In this document: positions 25,580-33,105 of the stretch, piece after piece
How positions within the stretch are numbered: position 1 is the stretch's first letter
How the letters are laid out: the number at the start of each line of letters is the position of its first letter
Source: CAZMRW01 sp964568805
GTDB taxonomy: Bacteria; Pseudomonadota; Gammaproteobacteria; Methylococcales; Methylomonadaceae
NCBI GenBank assembly: GCA_964568805.1
Contig: CAZMRW010000044.1
Span: forward strand, 1 to 33,503
DNA length: 33,503 nt
Direction: 5' to 3'
Notes under the pieces: model-generated
What the model was told of the DNA's origin: nothing
Databases searched by the model: none
What the model saw: only the letters and a program-made list of their open reading frames with translations
Translations under genes and position numbers: made by a program

Positions 25580-26719
25580 AGGCCATCGCTATATAAGATC
25601 ATAGGCGTTTATTCTTGGCATGGTTGTTCCTTCCGGTTTCCCGGTTGAATTTCAGCCCCACTCCAAAAACGTCTCGTTTAGACGGTTTTGAGGTGGAGCC
25701 GGGGATTGTCCTAAATTTATGAGTCGCGAGCAGGAAAGCCCTGGCTCAAAATCCCTCTTTTTACACGGACACAGTTCTCGCGACGGTGAGCGAATAGGCA
25801 CGGGACAAATTCCCGGCGGACATGTGTAAAAAGGTGGATCAATGCGCATTTTCTTACTCGTTGCGCGACGAGAATAATGTGGTTTTTCCTTCTATCCGGT
25901 GTGTGTCAGTCATGCCAAGCGTCCAAATACGACGATGGTTTTGCCGGAGTCCAAAGAGAATTTCCTGAAAAGACACTTTTTGCCCCGAATGCCGGTAGCG
26001 TAGGTCTTTGATTATGAAACTGTAATGAATCGATTCTTAAAACGTCTCTGTTTAAGGGGCGTTAAAAAAAACGAATAAGGAGTCGCCGCAGTTACGGGGC
26101 GATAGACCAAGACAGGGGATACACGATAATTCTGTCTGAAAAGTTGGACTGGGGATAAAAAATGTTGAGCGCCTGTCCTGTGGGCGAGTTGACATTTTGG
26201 GATTAAAAAACAGTGTGATTGGCAAAAGTGCCACCGGGTAGGAAAAACCGGAGTAAATCGTGTGCTAGTTTGGAACGCCAAGAAATTAGCGAAAATCGGA
26301 TAAGACATTGGTCGATCACGAGGGTGTGCATAGAGCACGAGGATATCCGGACATCTCGGGTTCAAATAAACACCGCAGAAGCGCTATAGCGCACAGGGTG
26401 CAACGGAACTCGACCGATCGCGGACGATCAGAATTGAGCTATTAAAACAAATTAGCCAAAATTGGCCGTAAAAATATCAATATATACAATGGCCTGGGAG
26501 TTCCGTCCCACTCGCGAGCGAGCAATCCAGGTAAGAGACCTTTTCTATCCCGACGTCATACCGGCCTTTTGGGGGTAGAGCATCATGCAACATTCCCATT
26601 AATTGCCGATGATTCTGACAGAACACAGCTGAAAGAGTCAAGCGCTCTAAAAATAAAATTAAAAGAGTCGTTTTTTGGCCGTCTTTCACCCCGGCACAAG
26701 TAAAAAAATGCTGTCAAGA
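25580..26719. other. Long noncoding stretch rich in inverted repeats
   Basis: About 1.1 kb without a convincing gene. CTTTTTACAC (25757-25766) pairs with GTGTAAAAAG (25824-25833). Inside or near this lie GTCGCGAG/CTCGCGAC and GCCGGGGATTGTCC against GGACAAATTCCCGGC, giving a nested set of imperfect arms at about 25695-25835. CTCGT/ACGAG with a 6-base loop follows near 25860. Such layout suits an origin of transfer, replication origin or recombination site, but none is proven. Confidence 0.45.
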
Positions 26720-26985
26720 TGTTCTCGGGTGCTCTAAGAAGCGAACAGAAGTCATAAAAACATCTAAGGTATCGCGAGAAGTTCTAGGCTTTTTCGTGAC
26801 GGAATGCACCAGAACTTCTGAGAAGTTCTGGTGCATTCTCGGGCGGTTTTACAACTCTTTAGCAGTCGTGACCGGATAATTACAAATAATCATCACGGCT
26901 TCTAAGAAGCCATGAGGTGTTATCGGGCGCTTTAAAAACCTCTTGGAGGTCGTAAAAACATTTAACAGATAATAACAGGCGCTAA
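26720..26985 (+). promoter_or_regulatory. Palindrome/repeat array upstream of parM (candidate centromere/operator)
   Basis: A 37-bp odd palindrome (26802-26838; 18-bp arms beginning GAATGCACCAG around a single G) is flanked by smaller palindromes GGCTTCTAAGAAGCC (26898-26912), CCTCTTGGAGG (26939-26949) and AGAAGTTCT (26778-26786). CGGG-containing direct repeats recur at about 26726, 26840 and 26924, and TCATAAAAACATCTAA is echoed by TCGTAAAAACATTTAA. In ParMR systems the centromere parC lies just upstream of parM and binds ParR; this array is in that place. Confidence 0.6.
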
Positions 26986-26988
26986 ATT

Positions 26989-27987
26989 ATGATCATTCGT
27001 TCGATAGATGTAGGTTATGGAAACACGAAACTCTGCTACGGAGAGGGCGACGCTAAGCTCAAATGCAGCCACTTCCCCTCAATTGCGTCATTATTTACGG
27101 GGCTGGATCGGGGCGCCGGGGTGATGATTCGACGGGACTTAGTCGAAGTGGAGAGTGATGGCAGCCGGTATCTGGTGGGGCGAGACAGTATTGACACCCT
27201 CTCTGCCCGCGATGATCGAGGCAGAACCTTACTTAACAACTACATTGATACCCCGCAACACCTCGCCTTGTTTCGGGGGGCGCTGGCGTACATGGGTGAA
27301 TCAAAAATCGATTTAATGGTTTCAGGCTTACCCGTGAATTTTTTTGCCCAACACAAAAATAGAATGACGGAGCGATTAAAAGGGGAGCATATCTATCCCG
27401 ATGGCAGGCGGATTTATATTAAAGACGCATGGATTATTCCTCAGCCAATTGGGGGGTTTATCAACTATTTTATGAATACTAATCAGGCCGATAATCTTAC
27501 TGATTTAAAAAGCCTGACAGTTGACGTTGGTTATTACACTGTTGATTGGTTGGTGTGCCGCGGACTGAAGCTCCAGGACGAACGGAGCGGTAGTACGCCC
27601 GGCGGAATGTCACTGATTTTGGACAAATTAACGTATTTAATCAGCGAAGATCGCCAGGCACCCTTTTCAGATGTCAATATCGTCGATACAGGTATTCGAA
27701 ATGGATTTAAGGCTCGAATCCAGGGCAAGGAATACAATTTCTCGCACTTAATCAAAAAAATGGATGCCTATATTATCACCGCGATCCAATCGGTTTTAAG
27801 CAGTGTAGGTTCGCTGGATGATATTGACGTCATCGTTTTGGTTGGCGGTGGTGCAGATTGCTACAGGCCGATTATTGAGGAGTTATTAAATGGCCGTGAA
27901 ATTATAGTGCCAGATGATGGTCTTTACTCAAATGTTAAGGGATTTTATTTGGCGGGTAACGAGCGCGTTAAAAAATTAGGGAGTTAA
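26989..27987 (+). CDS. Actin-like plasmid segregation ATPase (ParM/StbA family)
   Basis: 332 aa, typical length. Actin-fold nucleotide motifs are visible: phosphate-1 SIDVGYGNTKL at the N-terminus, phosphate-2 LTVDVGYYTVDWL near residue 180, and the adenosine motif VIVLVGGGADCY near 285. These proteins polymerise with ATP and push DNA copies apart through an adaptor bound to a centromere. A repeat array directly upstream and a small basic/acidic partner gene 6 bp downstream complete the expected cassette. The start has only a weak ribosome site. It suggests that the island is, or derives from, a plasmid or an ICE with an episomal phase. Confidence 0.88.
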   Translation: MIIRSIDVGYGNTKLCYGEGDAKLKCSHFPSIASLFTGLDRGAGVMIRRDLVEVESDGSRYLVGRDSIDTLSARDDRGRTLLNNYIDTPQHLALFRGALAYMGESKIDLMVSGLPVNFFAQHKNRMTERLKGEHIYPDGRRIYIKDAWIIPQPIGGFINYFMNTNQADNLTDLKSLTVDVGYYTVDWLVCRGLKLQDERSGSTPGGMSLILDKLTYLISEDRQAPFSDVNIVDTGIRNGFKARIQGKEYNFSHLIKKMDAYIITAIQSVLSSVGSLDDIDVIVLVGGGADCYRPIIEELLNGREIIVPDDGLYSNVKGFYLAGNERVKKLGS

Positions 27988-27993
27988 TTTGAT

Positions 27994-28278
27994 ATGGAGA
28001 GAATCAGAATTAACCTGACACTAGAGTCGGATTCAGACGCTGATCTGTATCGCTATTTGATAGATGTGCCGCCAAGGCGCAGAGCGACATTATTACGCAC
28101 TTTAGCCATGCAAGGACTAAATGGCGATTATCACTTAAGAGCCGGAATAATAAAAACCGTTACGGAAAATAAACCAGAAACACCGATCTCAGCGATTAAA
28201 AAGGATGCGCCAATAATCATCGACGATGCAAAACAGAAATCATTCAGCGACGCATTTGATGACCTAATGAAAGTCTAA
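27994..28278 (+). CDS. ParR/StbB-like centromere-binding adaptor
   Basis: 94 aa. The first ~45 residues (RIRINLTLESD..ADLYRYLIDVPPRRRATLLRTLAMQGL) read as a strand followed by two helices, a ribbon-helix-helix pattern; the C-terminus is acidic and ends FSDAFDDLMKV, like ParR tails that touch the ParM filament. It starts 6 bp after the parM stop with GGGAG as ribosome site. Assignment rests on size, position and pattern rather than strong motif identity. It likely also represses its own operon by binding the upstream array. Confidence 0.7.
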   Translation: MERIRINLTLESDSDADLYRYLIDVPPRRRATLLRTLAMQGLNGDYHLRAGIIKTVTENKPETPISAIKKDAPIIIDDAKQKSFSDAFDDLMKV

Positions 28279-28292
28279 ATGAAGGATATTTG

Positions 28293-28421
28293 ATGATAGT
28301 TTATTTAATATTGCTGAAGGCTGATTACCTGGAACGACTTGTGAAGTTTTCCAAAAAAATCACGAAAACAACGTTTTTACCCCTTGCATATTCATTGACC
28401 TGTGAGAAATTAAGGTTTTAG
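28293..28421 (+). CDS. Possible 42-aa small protein
   Basis: ATG 28293 has AAGGA 6 bp upstream and opens 42 codons (start MIVYLILLKADYLERL, then a basic stretch FSKKITKTT). It lies 14 bp after the parR-like gene in the same direction. No family recognised. Too short to be sure. Confidence 0.3.
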   Translation: MIVYLILLKADYLERLVKFSKKITKTTFLPLAYSLTCEKLRF

Positions 28422-28443
28422 ATCTCAAGCTTGAGGAATTGTT

Positions 28444-28710
28444 GTGTTCAAGTTGTTTATATTTCTGGTAGTGAGCGGATTATCCGGCTGCACACAAGCT
28501 CAACGTCTTGCCCTGCTGGAAAATGCGGAAATGGATAGATGTGCGATGAACCGCATGACGCAAACCAAGATCAGTGGCCAACACGGTTACCTGCGAGCCC
28601 GATACGAATGCCGCCATGAGGTTATCGATAATAAGTTGGCGAAGTCTCTACGTGCAGAAACTAAAGAGCAACAAATAGAAAGAGAGTTAAGGAGATTCGT
28701 AATCTACTGA
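28444..28710 (+). CDS. Small predicted lipoprotein
   Basis: 88 aa from a GTG start preceded by GAGGAA. The signal is short and hydrophobic (LFIFLVVSGLSGC) with a good lipobox LSGC, so Cys16 would be lipidated. The rest is charged and helical, with two further cysteines (DRCAMN and YECRHEV) and no recognised family. Small lipoproteins of this type often occur in conjugative or plasmid modules, for example as entry-exclusion or membrane-stability factors, but nothing specific can be said here. Likely inner- or outer-membrane anchored. Confidence 0.6.
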   Translation: MFKLFIFLVVSGLSGCTQAQRLALLENAEMDRCAMNRMTQTKISGQHGYLRARYECRHEVIDNKLAKSLRAETKEQQIERELRRFVIY

Positions 28711-28942
28711 ACATTTGCATCCCCCCTTTAGGTGACTTCAGGATCAGCTATGTGTAACGGCTCGCGTTTGAAAGCAGCCGTGCTCGCATTAACGCTATTT
28801 TCGGCTCACATTCCATTGTTATGGGCTCACACTAATTGCAAATGCCGGAAGGTTCAATATTTCGCCTCATAGAGGGAAATCGCAGTATCAAGGTAACAGT
28901 ATGATCCCGCAAAGATGACGGATTAGAGTTGAGTAATTTTTT

Positions 28943-28971
28943 TTGCAATATATAGCACTAAGTGTTATATT
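28943..28971 (+). promoter_or_regulatory. Promoter with palindromic operator for the toxin-antitoxin operon
   Basis: A sigma-70 promoter with -35 TTGCAA (28943-28948), 17-bp spacer and -10 TATATT (28966-28971). The spacer and -10 are covered by the 19-bp palindrome TATAGCACTAAGTGTTATA (28951-28969; one mismatch). An operator placed so would let the antitoxin HTH protein block RNA polymerase, the usual autoregulation of such operons. Confidence 0.65.
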
Positions 28972-29009
28972 TTAACGCTAAAGATAGTGCAACGAGCAAG
29001 CAGGACAGC

Positions 29010-29396
29010 GTGCGGATATTCAAAAATAAGGCCTTCACACGATTTGCTAAAAAGTCAGGGATAGACGATGCCAGCCTATGCAAGGCGATCAGGGACTCCG
29101 AACGGGGATTACTGGATGCCGATTTAGGTGGCGGTGTTATCAAGCAACGTGTCACCCGCATCGGTAGCGGCAAGTCGGGAGGATTTCGCACCCTAATTTT
29201 ATTTCGCATAGGGATATTGGCGTTTTTTGTTCATGGCTTTGCAAAGAATGAACAGGCCAACATAGACGATGACGAACTGGTGGCATTGAGGAAATTGGCG
29301 GCGGTTATGCTTGACTATGACGACGCTACACTGTGCCGTGCGTTGGAAAACAAAACATTGATAGAGGTGATCTGCGATGAAAAAACAATACCGTAG
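29010..29396 (+). CDS. RelE/ParE-family toxin
   Basis: 128 aa from GTG 29010, where family similarity begins (RIFKNKAFTRFAKKSGI). The upstream GTG at 28962 lies inside the operator/-10 and is unlikely. Characteristic segments are LCKAIRDSERGLLDADLGGGVIKQRV, GSGKSGGFRTLILF and AFFVHGFAKNEQANI, typical of the RelE-like group that pairs with an HTH antitoxin. Expected activity is ribosome-dependent mRNA cleavage or other translation arrest. The toxin gene comes first, as in HigBA-type order, and its end overlaps the antitoxin start by 20 bp. Confidence 0.88.
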   Translation: MRIFKNKAFTRFAKKSGIDDASLCKAIRDSERGLLDADLGGGVIKQRVTRIGSGKSGGFRTLILFRIGILAFFVHGFAKNEQANIDDDELVALRKLAAVMLDYDDATLCRALENKTLIEVICDEKTIP

Positions 29397-29694
29397 CCGT
29401 TTGATGGCATCTGTGCATGAAACCGCCGAAGGCCTGCATGAAGCAGGGGTGATGGACAAGCGCACCTTGCGTAAATTTGACGAACTGTGCCTAACACCAG
29501 TCAAGCCCTTGCAACCGGAAGAAATCCGTGCGCTTCGGCAGCGGGAGCGGGCTAGTCAAGCCGTCTTTGCACGGCATTTGAATGTCACAACCGGCTTGGT
29601 AAGCCAATGGGAGCGCGGTGAGAAACATCCACAAGGTGCATCCTTAAAACTCCTTTCTCTGGTTGCCAAAAACGGGCTGGAAGCCATCGCCTAA
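29377..29694 (+). CDS. HTH (XRE, NadS/HigA-like) antitoxin
   Basis: 105 aa. N-terminal toxin-facing part (LMASVHETAEGLHEAGVMDKRTLRKFD) followed by an XRE helix-turn-helix: EIRALRQRERASQAVFARHLNVTTGLVSQWERGEKHPQGASLKLLSLV. It should neutralise the RelE-like toxin encoded just before and bind the palindrome in the operon promoter. The start overlaps the toxin end by 20 bp. A pair of hairpins (CCAAGC/GCTTGG, then GGTCTG/CAGACC, 29704-29742) follows the stop but lacks a U-run. Confidence 0.9.
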   Translation: MKKQYRSRLMASVHETAEGLHEAGVMDKRTLRKFDELCLTPVKPLQPEEIRALRQRERASQAVFARHLNVTTGLVSQWERGEKHPQGASLKLLSLVAKNGLEAIA

Positions 29695-29742
29695 AGCAAA
29701 ACGCCAAGCCCGCTTGGTCTGGTCGGATCAAGCGGACAGACC

Positions 29743-30182
29743 GAAAGAACCCTTACTCATTCCCAGGTAAATCCATTGTATCGTATAGGTGTAACCATAT
29801 GAGACGCCGTTATTGAGACAACTTTTGTGTATCAATAGGGTACGGTTTTAGTTTTTGAGGCATTCCGGCTTAAAAGCCTAGGTCTTAATGAGACGAAAAC
29901 GGGCTCATCCCATATTTCAATTAATGTGAGCCTGACCGGTTTCAAACGCGAGCCGCTACTGATGTGAGCCAAAAGTGGAATGCGTGGAAAAGTTCATAAA
30001 ACCCAGACATCACAAGTATTGCGTTTTTTTATCGCCCAGATTCGACGCCGAATTTCACTTCGGGTAACTCACTCACGCCGCAATAAAACCAAAAGAGGCC
30101 GAAAAAGCGCGTCTTTTACCCCGACGCACACTTTTTGCGCTGGCATAATTTTTTTTTCAAAAATTAATCCTGCTAAAGCAAA
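29743..30182. other. Intergenic region before the MBOAT gene
   Basis: About 440 bp without a gene. It contains the right-hand inverted-repeat arms ending at 29959 and, from there, AT-rich sequence with T-runs just before the MBOAT start. No clear promoter consensus was found. Confidence 0.4.
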
Positions 30183-31589
30183 ATGCTCTTTAACTCACCT
30201 GAATTCATCTACTTATTTCTGCCATTCTCGATAACTGCTTGGTGGATATTGCAACGAATGAAACGCGAGCAAGATGCGCAGTGGCTGATTGTCATCGGTT
30301 CCATTTACTTTTATGGCTGGTGGGATACCCGTTATGTACCGCTATTGATAGGGAATGCCCTGGGTAATTTCTATCTGGGGCAGAAGATCTCGCAGACAAA
30401 GTCGAAAACGCTTCTGACCGCAGGATTGATAGTCAACATCGGCTTGCTTGGGTATTTCAAATACGCTGATTTCTTCATTGAAAACTGGAATGCGTTGGCT
30501 GGCAGTCAGAATTCTCTGTTGCACTTGGTATTGCCTCTTGGCATATCGTTCTTCACCTTTCAGGTGATTGCTTATCTGGTCGACTGCTACAAAGGTTATG
30601 TCAGCGATTTCAACCTGCGCCGCTTTGCGTTTTCCATTTCGTTCTACCCGCATTTGATCGCGGGTCCGATTCTGCATTACTCCGATGTCATGCCTCAACT
30701 AAGAAGCCGCATTGTTTTTGATGCTAGACAGTTTTCGCAAGGCTTGTTCCTGTTTGCGGTCGGCCTGTTCAAGAAAAGCGTGATTGCCGACCGCATCGCC
30801 GAAAAAGTTGATCCCTTATTTGCAGCGAACAGCGTGCTGCAATTTTTTGAATCCTGGGTTTCGGCTATAGGCTATGGCTTACAAGTTTATTTCGATTTCT
30901 CCGGGTATTCGGATATGGCAGTCGGTATCGGCCTGATGTTTGGCATCATCCTGCCACAGAACTTTAATTCCCCTTACCAGGCAAACAGCATCGCCGACTT
31001 TTGGAAACGCTGGCACATGACGCTGTCCAGATTCCTTCGGGATTATCTATATATTCCATTAGGCGGTAATCGCAACGGTTTTGCCAGGGGATTATTGGCC
31101 GCCGCCGTCACCATGATCATCGGCGGATTCTGGCATGGCGCCGCATGGACGTTCGTGCTTTGGGGCGTTTTGCATGGGCTGTTCATTTGCCTTCACCGAC
31201 TCTGGATGAAAGCGGGGGTCAAAATGTCCGAGCCGCTGGCCATAGCTATTACTTTCCTGTCGGTCACAGTGACCTGGGTGGTATTCCGTGCAGAATCAGT
31301 CACACAAGCTATTTCCATCTGGAAAGGGATGCTGGGGATCAATGGTTTTGCCATCCCCAGTGTCGTATCCGGATTTTGCCAGACCTGTACCCAAACCACA
31401 TTAATCACCGGCATCGAATTCGTACAGGGGGCGATTTTGTTGGCGATCTGCCTGAAATATGTCAACGCCCAGAAAACGGCAAAGCAGCTTGAGCCGAACT
31501 TCAAAAACCTTATCTTTTTCACCACATTATTTTTCACCAGTATTTGGTTATCAGGATCCCATGAAAGCTTTATCTATTGGCAGTTTTGA
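30183..31589 (+). CDS. MBOAT family O-acyltransferase (AlgI/DltB-like)
   Basis: 468 aa, multi-spanning inner-membrane protein. The start MLFNSPEFIYLFLPF is the classic AlgI-type N-terminus. HLIAGPILHY and the two conserved histidines, His278 in WKRWHMTLSRFLRDYLYIPLGG and His318 in GGFWHGAAWTFVLWG, mark the active-site tunnel of membrane-bound O-acyltransferases. It takes an acyl group from a cytoplasmic donor and passes it across the membrane to a partner for O-acylation of a polysaccharide or other envelope molecule. The following gene, overlapping by 29 bp, encodes a candidate partner. The acceptor is unknown, and no alginate or cellulose genes are in view. Confidence 0.93.
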   Translation: MLFNSPEFIYLFLPFSITAWWILQRMKREQDAQWLIVIGSIYFYGWWDTRYVPLLIGNALGNFYLGQKISQTKSKTLLTAGLIVNIGLLGYFKYADFFIENWNALAGSQNSLLHLVLPLGISFFTFQVIAYLVDCYKGYVSDFNLRRFAFSISFYPHLIAGPILHYSDVMPQLRSRIVFDARQFSQGLFLFAVGLFKKSVIADRIAEKVDPLFAANSVLQFFESWVSAIGYGLQVYFDFSGYSDMAVGIGLMFGIILPQNFNSPYQANSIADFWKRWHMTLSRFLRDYLYIPLGGNRNGFARGLLAAAVTMIIGGFWHGAAWTFVLWGVLHGLFICLHRLWMKAGVKMSEPLAIAITFLSVTVTWVVFRAESVTQAISIWKGMLGINGFAIPSVVSGFCQTCTQTTLITGIEFVQGAILLAICLKYVNAQKTAKQLEPNFKNLIFFTTLFFTSIWLSGSHESFIYWQF

Positions 31590-32628
31590 TTCGTTTTGGA
31601 AAGTCGCATTGGTAGCTGGCGGCATTGTCGCCTGGTCATTGCCGGTCTGGAACGTGGTGGTAAATCCATACCAGATCTTCAATTACGCATTTTCGATAGG
31701 TGATCGTTTTTCATCCTCGACAACCAATGAGCGGTTTTTGAAGGTTGAGTATTTGCTGAATGAGGCCAAACAAACTTCACCGAACTCACCCGAAGCGATC
31801 ATTGGACAAATTAATGATGAATCGCCCAGAGACGGTGATTCAGGAAAAACACTGAACACCATGCATGATGCCTTTATCGTGGGATCGTCGGTCATGGGCT
31901 TGGTGGATCCTGCTTTGGTGAATCGCTATTTTCCAGACAGGCATTTTTATAATCTGGCATTCCTGGCGGCTAGGCCAGATGAAATACTGGCTACGTTACA
32001 GGGTTTGAAAAGAGGTAGGACAATCATCAAAACCGTCGTGTACGGTCTGGAGCCGATAGCTTTTACCGATATTAAATCTTACGGCCCAGCGTATCAGTTA
32101 CATCCAGAAGCCGGAGACCAAAGTCGGCAACGAGTTATTTTTGATTACTTGTTTTCTTCAAGCCTTTCGGATGGGTTTAGCCGATTGGTAACAGGTATCA
32201 GTGGCAGGCCGTCCGTAAGGTACGACATAGAGGGTACGGGGCAGTATTACCTGGAACGCTATGACCAGGAGATTGAGAAAGATCACGGCGCATTTATTCG
32301 CAAACAGTTCCCGGCAGACGCAAAACCCGTTAAAGCGCCACCGTGGATTGATAGTCGGTTTGAGGATTTCCAGAAACTGGTTCAGTGGCTTAAAGACGAA
32401 AAAATTAAGACCAGATTCTATTTGAATCCTCTACATCCGTATCTTGCAAATGCATATGGTGCCGATCGTCTAGCAGAATTCAAGCAGAAAATAACGACGT
32501 TAACAGATCAAGGTAGTGTCCAGGATTGTACTGAATTACTAACCGGTGAAGATTTTAATCGAAGATTTTATGACTATAAGCATTTCAGATCGATAGAAGC
32601 ATCAAAAGTTATTGATTGTGCGTTATAA
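31561..32628 (+). CDS. SGNH-like membrane-anchored acyltransferase/esterase partner of MBOAT
   Basis: 355 aa from ATG 31561, inside the end of the MBOAT gene. One N-terminal membrane anchor (WKVALVAGGIVAWSLPVW) leaves the rest periplasmic. FIVGSSVMG places a candidate nucleophile serine at 109 or 110 in a GSS motif as in DltD/AlgX-like SGNH proteins, and YDYKHF gives Asp338 and His341 in the DxxH arrangement. The MBOAT protein would deliver the acyl group and this protein would transfer it. Function is inferred from motif pattern and gene overlap. The longer frame start at 31459 lies deep in the MBOAT gene and is not credible. Confidence 0.75.
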   Translation: MKALSIGSFDSFWKVALVAGGIVAWSLPVWNVVVNPYQIFNYAFSIGDRFSSSTTNERFLKVEYLLNEAKQTSPNSPEAIIGQINDESPRDGDSGKTLNTMHDAFIVGSSVMGLVDPALVNRYFPDRHFYNLAFLAARPDEILATLQGLKRGRTIIKTVVYGLEPIAFTDIKSYGPAYQLHPEAGDQSRQRVIFDYLFSSSLSDGFSRLVTGISGRPSVRYDIEGTGQYYLERYDQEIEKDHGAFIRKQFPADAKPVKAPPWIDSRFEDFQKLVQWLKDEKIKTRFYLNPLHPYLANAYGADRLAEFKQKITTLTDQGSVQDCTELLTGEDFNRRFYDYKHFRSIEASKVIDCAL

Positions 32629-32765
32629 GTCATTAATGAATATAGATGTAGTAATATGTCAAACTGTTTTATAGTTTATAACCTTGAGATTTTTCGGAAA
32701 GCCAGGACATTGTGCGTTGGCAATAAAAAACATGCTAAAGAATCTCCTCAAAGATGGCATATCCG

Positions 32766-33101
32766 CTATTTACACCATACGATGCATCCTTTTTGAATCC
32801 AGAAGTGGCAGTTGCACTGTTTCTGTTGATGTATTGAAGGAGAAACAGTTGGACGCCCCCATAAATCTTGATTGATGGTCCAACGCGGACGACGATCAGG
32901 ATTTAACGAAAGAGATATCTGAATACCACATCCACCAGGACAGTTCAAGCATGCCCATTTTTTGATGCCACTATCCACTACCAACCACAGTTCCCCTGGC
33001 GGGATTTCCTTATTGCTGGGATATTGGCTGACTTGTGACACTAGAAGATCAAAACTAAGTAGTCCAAAACGACGTAATGCGAGTGAAAAATAACGTCTCA
33101 T
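32766..33101 (-). CDS. DUF6527-type cysteine-rich metal-binding protein
   Basis: 111 aa from ATG 33101, 4 bp after the stop of the ThiF-like gene; a TTG at 33113 would overlap it. GELWLVVD, the CPGGCG knuckle, ISLSLNPDRRPRW, VSPSI and CNCHFWIQKG match the small proteins annotated DUF6527, likely binding zinc through CxxCPGGC and CxCH. I recall such proteins in prokaryotic gene clusters with E1/ThiF, E2-like and JAB proteins, where their exact role is unsettled. The pairing with a ThiF homologue here agrees. Convergent with the SGNH gene. Confidence 0.75.
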   Translation of the reverse strand: MRRYFSLALRRFGLLSFDLLVSQVSQYPSNKEIPPGELWLVVDSGIKKWACLNCPGGCGIQISLSLNPDRRPRWTINQDLWGRPTVSPSIHQQKQCNCHFWIQKGCIVWCK

Positions 33102-33105
33102 CTGG

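Larger units (their letters stand above)
28754..29959. repeat. Composite inverted repeats bounding the toxin-antitoxin module
   Basis: Outer arms: GTAACGGCTCGCGTTTGAAA at 28754-28773 against the complement of TTTCAAACGCGAGCCGCTAC at 29940-29959 (19 of 20 match). Inner arms: GGCTCACACTAATTG at 28824-28838 against the complement of CAATTAATGTGAGCC at 29918-29932 (14 of 15 match). The order outer-inner/inner-outer is symmetric, and additional GGCTCACA units lie at 28803 and (inverted) 29961-29970. The ends look like multi-site transposon termini, with the toxin-antitoxin genes inside and no transposase. Confidence 0.65.

Noticed and set aside
16177..26000. att-site direct repeats or tRNA flanking the island
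   Set aside because: Compared the 16.2-16.6 kb and 25.6-26.0 kb noncoding regions by eye and found no convincing shared direct repeat and no tRNA fold.
26012..26365. 117-codon minus-strand frame in the noncoding region
   Set aside because: Irregular residue composition, no recognisable domain, no ribosome site.
28962..29009. Upstream GTG start for the RelE-like toxin
   Set aside because: Lies inside the operator and -10 region; family similarity begins at the GTG 29010.
29704..29742. Rho-independent terminator after the antitoxin
   Set aside because: Two hairpins but no U-run after either.
29918..29930. CAATTAATGTGAG identical to part of the E. coli lac promoter/CRP region
   Set aside because: It is one arm of the local inverted repeat; no promoter elements for a downstream gene at the right distance, so taken as coincidence.
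29980..30234. 84-codon frame before the MBOAT gene
   Set aside because: Highly basic low-complexity sequence overlapping the well-supported MBOAT start.
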